A stretch of DNA of 32,314 nt from Bacteroidota bacterium (GTDB lineage Bacteria > Bacteroidota > Ignavibacteria > Kryptoniales > JAKASW01), in NCBI GenBank assembly GCA_021789755.1, contig JAJYJD010000004.1, forward strand, positions 1-32,314. Reading direction: 5' to 3'. A program made the translations under genes and the position numbers. Each line of letters opens with the position of its first letter. Position 1 is the first letter of the stretch. The notes below the pieces were generated by a model. The model searched no databases. It saw nothing but the letters and a program-made list of their open reading frames with translations, and had not been told where the DNA came from. Shown in pieces: positions 15,719-24,284 of this stretch.

Positions 15719-17418
15719 GCCTGTACAGCCTCCTCTTCCACTTCGTGAGCGCCTTCGGGGACGAGCTCCATGGCTTCTCGCGGACATTCGTTCACGCAAA
15801 TTCCACACCCTTTGCAGTGATCGTAATCGATCACGTACTCTCCGTCTTTATCCTTGCTTATCGCCACGTCAGGACAGAACGTCAAACAGACATCGCAGTG
15901 GAGACATGTTCCACATGTAAAGCATCTTTCTGCTTCATCGAGCGCCTGTCCTTCAGTCAGCGTTCTGTTGACTTCAGTGAAACTCGCCTTGCTCTTTTCA
16001 ACGGCAATCCGCGGGACTTTCACTCTCTTTTCGTGTGGAAAATAAAAAGTGTTGACATCATCCGGATGGACGACATCATGCGATAGCCCGTTCGACTGGG
16101 TGCGCCAGCCGAGGAACTCGTCTATGGATTTTGCCGCGTCTTTCCCTGCGCGGATCGCATTAACGACGGTGCCGTTCGGATTCGTCGCGGCGTCTCCGCC
16201 GGCGAATATTCCCGGAACTCCGGTAGAATAATCGTCATCGACGAAGAGTCTCACGCCTTTCTTGAGGAATGAGTACGGCAGGAATGAAAGATCGGGCTCC
16301 TCGCCGATCGCGGATATGATGGTGTCCGCCGCCATTGTGTAGTTGGAGCCTTTAACGGGAACAGGTCTTCTCCTTCCGCTGGCATCGGGCTCCCCGAGTT
16401 TCATCTTTATAAGCTCTATCTTCGAAGCCTTACCCTTGACACCAGTAATTTTCGCCGGAGCAACGAGAAACTCAAAACGGACGCCTTCTTTTTCAGCCTC
16501 TTCAATTTCCTCCGGTACCGCAGGCATTTCGGCCCGTGTTCGTCGGTATAGTATGGTCGCCTTCTTGCCGAGCCTGACTGCGCTCCTGGCTGCATCGATT
16601 GCCGTGTTTCCGCCACCAACGACGAGAACTTGCCGCCCGACCTTCGGAACGATGCCGGTGCTCAGGTCCCGCAGGAAATCGACACCGGTATAGACGCCCT
16701 TCAGACCTTCTCCCGCGACGTCCATCTTCCTGCTCCGCATGGCGCCCACGGCGACAAAAACGGCATCGAATTTCTCGAGCTCACTCCATGCTACATTTCC
16801 CCCGATCCTGGAATCCATCCGGATCTCGACACCTAAACTTTCAATATCGGCGATCTCTTTGTCCAGAATTTTTTTCGGAAGCCTGTACTCCGGTATGCCG
16901 TACCTCAGCATTCCTCCGGGCTCGTGGTCGGCTTCAAATATGACCGTTCGATAACCTTTCCTGGACAGCTGGTACGCGCAGGAAAGTCCCGCCGGTCCGG
17001 AGCCTATCACGGCAACCTTCTCGCTCTTAGGCGTCTCGGAGACTTGAGGGAGTTTCTTGTTACGTAGATTCTTGTCCGCCACAAACCGCTCTATGTTATG
17101 TATTGCGACAGCCTCATCGTACGGTTTCCTGTTGCACTGTCCTTCACACGGGTGATAACAGACCCTTCCCGTAACTCCGGGGAGCGGGTTATCTTCCAGA
17201 ATCTTGTACCAAGCCTCTTCGTATTTCTTCTGCCTGACAAGATCGAAATAAACGGGGATCTTCTCCCCGGCAGGACATCCGACCTCGCAGGGAGAAGTCT
17301 TGTTCTTGTAGACGGGTCTCACATGCCGCCAGCTTCCGGTAGGAATTTTTCTCGTCGACTCGAGCGAGAATGCCAGCGGCGGCATCTCTTCGACAGTTGT
17401 GTATTTATATCTTGTCAT
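15715..17418 (-). CDS. GltD-like FAD/NAD(P) oxidoreductase fused to a PorD-type two-[4Fe-4S] ferredoxin domain
   Basis: The 567-residue protein has three parts. An N-terminal GltD-type iron-sulfur region holds SPCEVGCPAGEKIPVYFDLV and CYHPCEGQCNR. The flavoprotein core has an FAD motif, VAVIGSGPAGLSCAYQL, and an NAD(P) motif, VLVVGGGNTAIDAARSAV. The C-terminal part (about 480-555) binds two [4Fe-4S] clusters through CLHCDVCLTFCP and CKGCGICVNECP, as in the delta subunit of pyruvate:ferredoxin oxidoreductase. It lies between porG and porA with a 4-base overlap into porA. It probably supplies the delta subunit and may move electrons between the oxidoreductase and the NAD(P)H pool. The direction of flow is not known from sequence. 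Confidence 0.9.
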   Translation of the reverse strand: MTRYKYTTVEEMPPLAFSLESTRKIPTGSWRHVRPVYKNKTSPCEVGCPAGEKIPVYFDLVRQKKYEEAWYKILEDNPLPGVTGRVCYHPCEGQCNRKPYDEAVAIHNIERFVADKNLRNKKLPQVSETPKSEKVAVIGSGPAGLSCAYQLSRKGYRTVIFEADHEPGGMLRYGIPEYRLPKKILDKEIADIESLGVEIRMDSRIGGNVAWSELEKFDAVFVAVGAMRSRKMDVAGEGLKGVYTGVDFLRDLSTGIVPKVGRQVLVVGGGNTAIDAARSAVRLGKKATILYRRTRAEMPAVPEEIEEAEKEGVRFEFLVAPAKITGVKGKASKIELIKMKLGEPDASGRRRPVPVKGSNYTMAADTIISAIGEEPDLSFLPYSFLKKGVRLFVDDDYSTGVPGIFAGGDAATNPNGTVVNAIRAGKDAAKSIDEFLGWRTQSNGLSHDVVHPDDVNTFYFPHEKRVKVPRIAVEKSKASFTEVNRTLTEGQALDEAERCFTCGTCLHCDVCLTFCPDVAISKDKDGEYVIDYDHCKGCGICVNECPREAMELVPEGAHEVEEEAVQA

Positions 17419-17429
17419 GTCAGCCGCCC

Positions 17430-18044
17430 TTACTTTACGGTTATATTTTCATTTCCTTCCGAAGAGAGATGCTCGCGCACGATCGTCTCCGTCATGACTG
17501 AATCCACAGATTCATACGCCTCGAGCGCCGCAGCGGCGTTCTCATCCTGCTTCATTGGAACGCCCTCCCTTATCGCTTCCACTATCGCATCTATCCCGAC
17601 CACTCCTGAAAATTTCGCAAAGGCCCCGAGGATCGACGTGTTCACGATCGGCATGCTCTTCGTCCCGAGCCCGTGCTTAACCGCAATACCTGCTGCGTCG
17701 ACGGAGCCGACGGAATAGTCCCCCGGGAATGTGAAGGTACTCAGCGGATTCGATGTGTTCACGAGAATCGTACCTCCTCGTTTCAAACCGGAGAAAACGT
17801 TCGTGAATTTAATCAGTGTCGCATCGAGAATAATCAGGTGGTCAGGTTCGTAAATGGCCGTCCGAAGCCTGATGGGTTTATCGTCCACTCTTGTGAATGC
17901 GAGCACCGGGGCTCCTCTTCTTTCGACACCGAACGATGGAAAGGATTGAGCGAACTTACCTTCCTTGAAGATAGCGGAAGCGAGAATCTTCGCGGCAATC
18001 ACTCCACCCTGACCGCCTCTTCCGTGCATCCTGATTTCAATCAT
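17430..18044 (-). CDS. porG: Pyruvate:ferredoxin oxidoreductase, gamma subunit
   Basis: The 204-residue protein is a complete gamma subunit. The N-terminal IRMHGRGGQGGVIAAKILA and the segment FPSFGVERRGAPVLAFTRV are family hallmarks, and DHLIILDATL and GTILVNTS follow as expected. It is the first gene of a seven-gene operon and has a clear ribosome binding site, GGGAGGAG, about 7 bases before the ATG. Genes follow at gaps of 3 to 119 bases or with overlaps, so joint transcription down to the half-ferritin is likely. Confidence 0.94.
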   Translation of the reverse strand: MIEIRMHGRGGQGGVIAAKILASAIFKEGKFAQSFPSFGVERRGAPVLAFTRVDDKPIRLRTAIYEPDHLIILDATLIKFTNVFSGLKRGGTILVNTSNPLSTFTFPGDYSVGSVDAAGIAVKHGLGTKSMPIVNTSILGAFAKFSGVVGIDAIVEAIREGVPMKQDENAAAALEAYESVDSVMTETIVREHLSSEGNENITVK

Positions 18045-18465
18045 CCTTGTTCTCCTCCCGCATTTTGTGCTAAGGGCAAGTATGTCAACGGGTCACCTGC
18101 GAAGGATCCCTTCGTCAGTCCGCTGAGCTTATAATGAACCGAAGAATTCACTGTAAACTGCGTCAAATGCCGTGCCCGTAAATTTGCCCAATTTCAGCGC
18201 ATTTCAAACATATGGGCGGATAATGACCTCCACTCGTTGCGACAACTTGCCACATCGCTTCCTCTTTGCAGCTGTACGGACTTACGCTGACAAGGCCAGC
18301 CTTTGGGGTGAATTTTCCCCGCCGTCTTCACGTCCCTCGCACCGTGAATCTTAACTGATCTTTGGCGAAATTGATTACAATCTCCACGACGGAGAAAATC
18401 TGTTGCTGCCGAATGCGCTGCCCGCTTACAATTTGGAATTCAAACATTAGAACTGTATTTCAGAA
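18045..18465. other. Divergent promoter region between porG operon and TatD-radical SAM gene
   Basis: This 421-base region should contain the promoter of the oxidoreductase operon (minus) and of the TatD-radical SAM/menA genes (plus). On the minus strand TATGTTTG (18205-18212) matches TAnnTTTG, about 160 bases before porG, but lacks a well-placed -33 TTG. On the plus strand a near match, TACAATTTG, occurs at about 18427, 22 bases after a TTG. Neither is firm. No gene was recognised. Confidence 0.45.
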
Positions 18466-19875
18466 ATGACCTATTTAGTCGACACACATTCACATTTGAA
18501 TCACGAAAAGTTTCAGGATGTCCGCGCAACTTTGGAACAAGCGGCGTCGGTCGGAGTCGAGTATATCATCGTTCCGGGTTGGGATCTGGAGTCAAGCGAG
18601 AGAGCCGTCGAGCTGGCAGAGAAGTTCAAGAACGTGTTTGCAGCCGTTGGATATCACCCGCACGATGCGGCTAAGGCCGACGACACATCTCTAAAGAAGA
18701 TAGCCGATATGTCTTCTCATGAGAAAGTTGTCGCCATCGGCGAGATCGGCCTCGACTACCATTACAATCTCTCTCCTCCGGAGATTCAGAGGAAAGTGTT
18801 CGAGGCGCAAATCGAAATTGCCAGGTCCGTGAAACTCCCGGTCTCCATTCACAACCGCGAATCCGACCAGGACTTGATCACCATCCTTGACAAACACATT
18901 CAAACCGGCTGGGTTCTTCCGCGCAGGTTCGACTACCAGATAAGACTCCAGCCGAGGGGCGTCCTTCACAGCTTCATTTCTACTTTAGAGATCGCACGCC
19001 GCGCCACCAAACTCGGATTCTACCTCGGAATAAGCGGCATGGTGACATTCGGCAAGTCGGACAGGACAGAACTTCAGAAAGTGGTCGCGACATTCGAGCC
19101 GGAATATTTTCTCGTGGAGACCGACGCCCCGTACCTCGCGCCGGCTCCCTGCCGCGGGAAGACAAACGAACCCGCATTCGTACCGTACATCGTCGACAGG
19201 ATCGCAGTATTGCAGGAGCTGACGGTCGAGGATATCCGGCGCATCACTTCATACAATGCATACAAGCTGTTCGGCATCGGAGCGAAACCCGCGGCTAAGA
19301 TTGCGTATCAAATCCGCAACTCGCTCTATCTCAACCTCACTCTGCGATGCGACGCAGATTGTATCTTCTGCGATCGCAAAGGCGAGGCAATGGTCAAGGG
19401 GCACAATCTCCACATAGAAAAAGAGCCCTCGGCGCAGGAGCTGATGAATGAAATCGGCGATCCGAAAAGGTTCAAGGAAATTGTCTTCTGCGGATACGGA
19501 GAGCCGACGATCAGGATTGACGTTATCAAGGAAGTAGCACGTTATGTCAAAGACAATGGAGGCATGACTCGCCTCGATACGGACGGACACGGCAATGTCA
19601 TAAACCACCGCGACATACTGCCTGAAGTAAATGGCCTGATCGACGCCGTTTCAATCAGCCTCAACTCGACCGACCCTGAGGAATATGGCAAGCTGATGGG
19701 AACACCCAGCGGCAAACAATGGGATTCCATGTTTGAATTCGCAAAAGAGGCAAAAGATTTCATCCCGAAAGTTTACATGAGTGTTGTCGGAGTGGATGGG
19801 CTCGACATAGAGTCTGCGAAGGAATTCGTGGAAAAGAAAATGGGCGTAGAGTTCAGGTTGAGGCCGCTGTTCTGA
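18466..19875 (+). CDS. TatD-family metal-dependent hydrolase fused to a radical SAM domain
   Basis: The 469-residue protein has two domains. Residues 1 to about 265 are a TatD-type metallohydrolase, with metal ligands in VDTHSHLNH (H8, H10), the glutamate of AIGEIGLDYH, and the final VETDAPYLAP. Compared with most TatD proteins there is an insertion of about 20 residues before GVLHSF. Residues about 285-469 are a compact radical SAM domain, with CX3CX2C cysteines C295, C299, C302, a GYGEPTIR motif and a later VSISLNS strand. A TatD-associated radical SAM family is known, usually as a neighbouring gene; here the two are one chain. TatD proteins are DNases or related hydrolases, but the role of the linked radical SAM part is unknown. 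menA follows after 6 bases. Confidence 0.9.
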   Translation: MTYLVDTHSHLNHEKFQDVRATLEQAASVGVEYIIVPGWDLESSERAVELAEKFKNVFAAVGYHPHDAAKADDTSLKKIADMSSHEKVVAIGEIGLDYHYNLSPPEIQRKVFEAQIEIARSVKLPVSIHNRESDQDLITILDKHIQTGWVLPRRFDYQIRLQPRGVLHSFISTLEIARRATKLGFYLGISGMVTFGKSDRTELQKVVATFEPEYFLVETDAPYLAPAPCRGKTNEPAFVPYIVDRIAVLQELTVEDIRRITSYNAYKLFGIGAKPAAKIAYQIRNSLYLNLTLRCDADCIFCDRKGEAMVKGHNLHIEKEPSAQELMNEIGDPKRFKEIVFCGYGEPTIRIDVIKEVARYVKDNGGMTRLDTDGHGNVINHRDILPEVNGLIDAVSISLNSTDPEEYGKLMGTPSGKQWDSMFEFAKEAKDFIPKVYMSVVGVDGLDIESAKEFVEKKMGVEFRLRPLF

Positions 19876-19881
19876 GATGCC

Positions 19882-20805
19882 ATGGATAGCAGCCGGAAAA
19901 GACAGTTGAACTTCGCAGTATGGTGGCGTCTGATGAGGCCACACACTCTGACCGCGGCCGTCATGCCTGTCCTCATAGGTACTGCTCTTGCTTATTCGGA
20001 CGGCGCGTTCAACCTTCCACTTTTCGCCTCGATGATGATTGCTTCAGTGATAATCCAGGCCGCGGTGAATATGTTCAACGAGTATTTCGACTACAAGCGC
20101 GGGCTCGATTCGGTTGATTCGGTTGGAATCGGCGGCGTTATAGTCCGCGAGGAATTGCACGAGAAGACCGTATTGTCAATCGCCGTGACATTTTTCTCGG
20201 TCGCAGTAGTCCTGGGAGTTTACATCTGTGCGAGCACCAGCTGGTGGATCGCCGTTATCGGCTCGGCCAGCATGGCAGTCGGCTACTTCTATTCTGCCGG
20301 CAAATATCCGATCGCTTACACGGCTCTTGGAGAGGCCGCCTCGGGACTCTTCATGGGGCCGGTGATCGTGCTGATCGCGTTCTTTATTCAGAGAAACACC
20401 ATTACACTGCCGGCCGTTTTGCTTTCCATTCCGATCTCGATTCTCGTGGGCGCGATACTGATGGCGAACAATATCCGCGATGCGGAAGGAGACTCGAAGA
20501 AAGGAAGAAAGACGCTCGCTATTCTGTCGGGACGCAAACGCGCGATCGGGTTTCTCGGATGGATGTTCGCGACAACCTACTTCTGGACTGCCTTTCTGGT
20601 CCTCTTCAGGGTCACGACGCCCTGGATCCTTCTGACTGTTCTTGCAGTTCCTACGGCGACCCGGTCGATCAGGATTTTTCGAGCCGGTTCCACCTCATCC
20701 GAGATGATGCCTGCTATGAAGGCAGCTTCCCAACTTCACACTCAGTTCGGTGTTCTATTCACCATCGGCATTCTTCTGGGTAAATTTCTTTCTGCCGGAC
20801 ATTAG
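19882..20805 (+). CDS. menA: 1,4-dihydroxy-2-naphthoate polyprenyltransferase
   Basis: This 307-residue membrane protein attaches a polyprenyl chain to 1,4-dihydroxy-2-naphthoate in menaquinone synthesis. The two aspartate-rich prenyl diphosphate motifs are visible: NEYFDYKRG (N66-D70) and NNIRDAEGD. About eight to nine hydrophobic helices are apparent. LMRPHTLTAAVMPVLIGTAL near the start is typical of MenA. It starts 6 bases after the TatD-radical SAM gene, so it is very likely in the same operon. No other men genes are in the window. Confidence 0.94.
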   Translation: MDSSRKRQLNFAVWWRLMRPHTLTAAVMPVLIGTALAYSDGAFNLPLFASMMIASVIIQAAVNMFNEYFDYKRGLDSVDSVGIGGVIVREELHEKTVLSIAVTFFSVAVVLGVYICASTSWWIAVIGSASMAVGYFYSAGKYPIAYTALGEAASGLFMGPVIVLIAFFIQRNTITLPAVLLSIPISILVGAILMANNIRDAEGDSKKGRKTLAILSGRKRAIGFLGWMFATTYFWTAFLVLFRVTTPWILLTVLAVPTATRSIRIFRAGSTSSEMMPAMKAASQLHTQFGVLFTIGILLGKFLSAGH

Positions 20806-20906
20806 TCCATCTCCCGAAGCGCCTCTCCCGCCAGGGGGCCTCATGATTGTATTTTACCGCCCATCAAGATAAATTCGGATACACACGTAAGGCTGGAACT
20901 GACCGA

Positions 20907-23900
20907 ATGAAGAAACGACCGGGACCGGTACGGGCCGAGTCTCCGAAGAAAAGCACTATCGACACCCTCTTCGCGGCTTTCGCCAACACATGCGAATCGG
21001 CCCTTCAAGGAACGGACTTCAAAAAAGTGTCCGCCGAACTCGAGAGGGACCTGAAAGACCTTACAGGTGCGTTATCCGTTTCGCTTTTTACGGGGAGCGA
21101 CGGGAATGCTGATCTTCAGCTCCTGTCAAGCTCCGACGAAACCGGGCTTCACGCCGGCATTACTGTCCCTTTCGACCGCGAACCGGTAAGCTCATTCAGG
21201 AGATCAAAACACCCGACCCACCTGACCGCCGCCTCAAAGTATTTTGCCGAATTCAGAGACACGATTTTTGACGGAACGGTCGTCGACTCGATCAGGGTCT
21301 ACCCGCTAAGGTTCGGACAGGAATTCCTCGGCTTGCTCGTGGCGGCTTTCTGGGCGGCGAGCGAGTCATCCACGGAAAGCGAATCGACGGACCGGACTTT
21401 CTCTTCTGCAGCAAAACAGCTTTCTCTGGTGATCCACTCTTTCAACATCACGAATAAGTACAGCATACTCAAAGACAAATACAGGTCGGTGCTCGACCAG
21501 GTCAATTCCATCGTTTTCACATTCGAGCTTTCGACAGGCGCGATACTGGAAGCGAACGAGTCGTTCTTCAGATCTTTCGGTTATAAGAAGTCCGATCTTG
21601 CTAATCTGACATTATTCGATCTGGTGTTCGATTCGAAGGAAACCGTAGAGTCGAATATCAAGCTCGCCGCGAAGGCCGGGAAGGTGCATTTCCCCTCCAA
21701 GTTTTACAAACACCGCGACGGATCGCAGATCGAGATGGAAGTCAGAGGCACAGACATCAGTTACGGGGACAGAATTTTCGGCCTCGTGACCGCGGTCGAC
21801 CTGACCGAAAAACGGAAAGCGGAGGAAGAGTCGGAACTGCAGAGAGCCCGCTACCAGAATTTCATCCGCAACAGCGCGGAGGGAATCTGGAGAATGGAAT
21901 TCACAGAGCCCGTAGATATCTCACAGGGCAGCCAAAAAATAGCGGAGGAAATAGTCAAGAGAGGGATCATCTCAGAGTGCAATCAGACCATGGCCCGGAT
22001 GTACGGGTTCGACAGTCCCGAACAGCTGATCGGAAAGAGCGCGCTCGACTTCATCGCCGATCTGGACGCATACACCGCTTCGAAGCTCAAATTCACAGAG
22101 AACAACTTCTCAACGGCAAATATCGAGACGGTCGAGAAAGACCGGCAGGGGAACATACACTATTTCGAAAACTCTTATATCGGAGAGACTCTGCAGGACA
22201 AGCTCGTCAGGATATGGGGTATTCAGCGCGACATTACCGAGAAGCGAAGACTTCAGGAGCAGCTCAGGGCGTCGGAGAACCGATACCGGAACCTGGTCGA
22301 ACAGGCAAACGACATGGTGCTCCTGTTCAACGACCACGGAGAGTTCATCTTCGCAAATAAAAGATTCTTCGAACAAACCAGTTATACGGCGGACGAGATC
22401 TGGGGCAAATCAATATTGCTGATCGCGCATCCCGATGATGCGGACAGTTTCATGAAGAGGATCGAAGAACAATTCCGGTCCCCGGACATACACCTGCGCC
22501 ACACGCTCAAGCTCGTGACAAAATTCCATCAAGAGAGGATCGTCGAGCTCAGTATGACGACGCTGCGCGCGGCGGACAAAGCAACCGGCATCCTCGCGAT
22601 CGGCAGAGACGTTACCATCGAGCAATCCGTCAAGACTGCGCTTCACGAATCCGAAGAAAAATACAGGAGCCTCGTCGAACACTCGATCCTTGCCGTACTG
22701 GTGATCCAGGAAAATGTCATCGTTTATGCGAACCAGACTTCCAGCGACCTCTTCGAGACGGAAATGTCATCTTTCCAGGGGAAGCCGCTCGATACGTTCA
22801 TACACCCGAACGACTACATCCGCATATTTGAAAAATTCGAGGAGGCCTCCCTTGCCCCGAACAAGGATGTGCAGTTCTCGGTCCGCGGTATAACGTCAGG
22901 AGGAAAACTAAAGTCGATCGAAGGATGGGCCGCAGGTATAACCTACATGGGCAAACCGGCGATCCAGGTTGCCATGGTTGATGTCACGGAAACGAAGAAG
23001 CTGGAAGAGCAGCTGATCCAATCCCAGAAAATGGAAAGCATCGGCCAGCTGGCCAGCGGAGTGGCGCACGACTTCAATAATCTTTTGGGTTCGATCTACG
23101 GAGCTATCAGCATTCTGAGGGAGAAATATGCCTCCAGGGACTCAAATCTCGGTAAATACATCGATATTCTCGATTCGTCCGCGAAAAGGGCGGCGGAGCT
23201 CACGTCACAGCTGCTGACATTCTCCCGGCAGCGCGGAAGCGACGTCAAACCCGTCAGGCTGAACGACATCGTCAACGACGCGATGAAAATTCTCATCAGA
23301 AGCATCGGGAAGAATATAAAAGTCGAAAACTCTCTTGACCCGACGCTGCATGCCATCGAAGCAGACCCGAGCCAGATCGAAGGAGTAGTCATAAACCTGA
23401 GCATCAACTCGCGCGATGCGATGCCCTCCGGAGGAATCCTGCACATCGAGACTTCCAATGTCGAGTTCGACAAAGAAATCGTCAGGCAAATTCCCGACGC
23501 GCGCCCGGGTCATTACGTCTGCCTTTCCGTCTCCGACACCGGTATCGGGATGGACGACGAAACCAAGAGGAAAATCTTCGAACCATTTTTCACGACAAAG
23601 CCGGTGGGAAAAGGCTCGGGACTCGGACTCTCTATAGTCTACGGCATCGTAAAAAATCATAAGGGCTTCATAAATGTATACAGCGAGCCCGAGCGTGGAT
23701 CGATTTTCAAAGTATATTTCCCGGCCACCGACAAGATACCGATCGACGAGCTGATAACTGCTCAAAAGGAGATCCCGCGCGGCACGGAAACGATTCTAAT
23801 CATCGACGACGAACTTACGCTTCTGGACCTGACCAGAGAGCTTCTTGAAGGGCTCGGCTACAACGTGATTACGGCACAGGGAGCATTGGAAGGCATCAAC

Positions 23901-24155
23901 GCCTATAGAGAGCGGCATAAAGAGATCCAGATGGTGATCCTCGATATGCTCATGCCGGAGATGACCGGCAACCAGGTTTACCCCGTCCTGAAGGGAATTA
24001 ATCCGCGCGTCGCCGTGCTCCTCGCGACCGGACTCAGCGTCGGGGAGAGAGTCGACGACATGATTTCACTCGGGGTCAACGGTGTAGTCGGAAAGCCGTA
24101 TTCGGTAAGCGACCTGGCCACACACGTCCGCAGCGTCCTGGACTCGAAGAGATAA
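20907..24155 (+). CDS. Hybrid sensor histidine kinase with GAF-like and four PAS domains and a C-terminal receiver
   Basis: The 1082-residue protein has no clear membrane segment, so it probably senses an internal signal. After a GAF-like N-terminal region (about 30-185) come four PAS domains (about 195-310, 320-450, 455-575, 585-700). The kinase core has the phosphorylated H721 in GVAHDFNNLLG, the N-box INLSINSRDAM, and ATP-binding DTGIGMD and GKGSGLGLS. A receiver domain ends the protein, with D1013 in VILDMLMPEM, the TG switch and the lysine in VGKPYS. The HDFNN type belongs to the NtrB-like HisKA class. An upstream TTG at 20847 would add 20 residues without a ribosome binding site, so ATG at 20907 was preferred. 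No partner regulator is adjacent. Confidence 0.93.
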   Translation: MKKRPGPVRAESPKKSTIDTLFAAFANTCESALQGTDFKKVSAELERDLKDLTGALSVSLFTGSDGNADLQLLSSSDETGLHAGITVPFDREPVSSFRRSKHPTHLTAASKYFAEFRDTIFDGTVVDSIRVYPLRFGQEFLGLLVAAFWAASESSTESESTDRTFSSAAKQLSLVIHSFNITNKYSILKDKYRSVLDQVNSIVFTFELSTGAILEANESFFRSFGYKKSDLANLTLFDLVFDSKETVESNIKLAAKAGKVHFPSKFYKHRDGSQIEMEVRGTDISYGDRIFGLVTAVDLTEKRKAEEESELQRARYQNFIRNSAEGIWRMEFTEPVDISQGSQKIAEEIVKRGIISECNQTMARMYGFDSPEQLIGKSALDFIADLDAYTASKLKFTENNFSTANIETVEKDRQGNIHYFENSYIGETLQDKLVRIWGIQRDITEKRRLQEQLRASENRYRNLVEQANDMVLLFNDHGEFIFANKRFFEQTSYTADEIWGKSILLIAHPDDADSFMKRIEEQFRSPDIHLRHTLKLVTKFHQERIVELSMTTLRAADKATGILAIGRDVTIEQSVKTALHESEEKYRSLVEHSILAVLVIQENVIVYANQTSSDLFETEMSSFQGKPLDTFIHPNDYIRIFEKFEEASLAPNKDVQFSVRGITSGGKLKSIEGWAAGITYMGKPAIQVAMVDVTETKKLEEQLIQSQKMESIGQLASGVAHDFNNLLGSIYGAISILREKYASRDSNLGKYIDILDSSAKRAAELTSQLLTFSRQRGSDVKPVRLNDIVNDAMKILIRSIGKNIKVENSLDPTLHAIEADPSQIEGVVINLSINSRDAMPSGGILHIETSNVEFDKEIVRQIPDARPGHYVCLSVSDTGIGMDDETKRKIFEPFFTTKPVGKGSGLGLSIVYGIVKNHKGFINVYSEPERGSIFKVYFPATDKIPIDELITAQKEIPRGTETILIIDDELTLLDLTRELLEGLGYNVITAQGALEGINAYRERHKEIQMVILDMLMPEMTGNQVYPVLKGINPRVAVLLATGLSVGERVDDMISLGVNGVVGKPYSVSDLATHVRSVLDSKR

Positions 24156-24284
24156 TCCGCGCCTATCAACGTCTGTCAAATTTCGATTTGCATTCATCCC
24201 TGCGAAGAGCCGGTGATGCGATTGTTCCCCCGTTAATTCCGGCTCGACTCCGTCGCCCCGGCCAAAATCCGGATTGAAAGGCCG

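Noticed and set aside
15706..15808. Longer porA start at 15808
   Set aside because: It would add 30 arginine-rich residues inside the end of the upstream gene. The ATGA overlap at 15718 with GAGGAGG upstream is a better start.
20847..20906. TTG start for the hybrid kinase
   Set aside because: It has no ribosome binding site and the added residues have no domain character. The ATG at 20907 is more plausible.
24207..24245. GAGCCGG/CCGGCTC inverted repeat between the kinase and the receptor
   Set aside because: The 25-base loop and lack of a T-run make it a weak terminator candidate, and I could not support it further.
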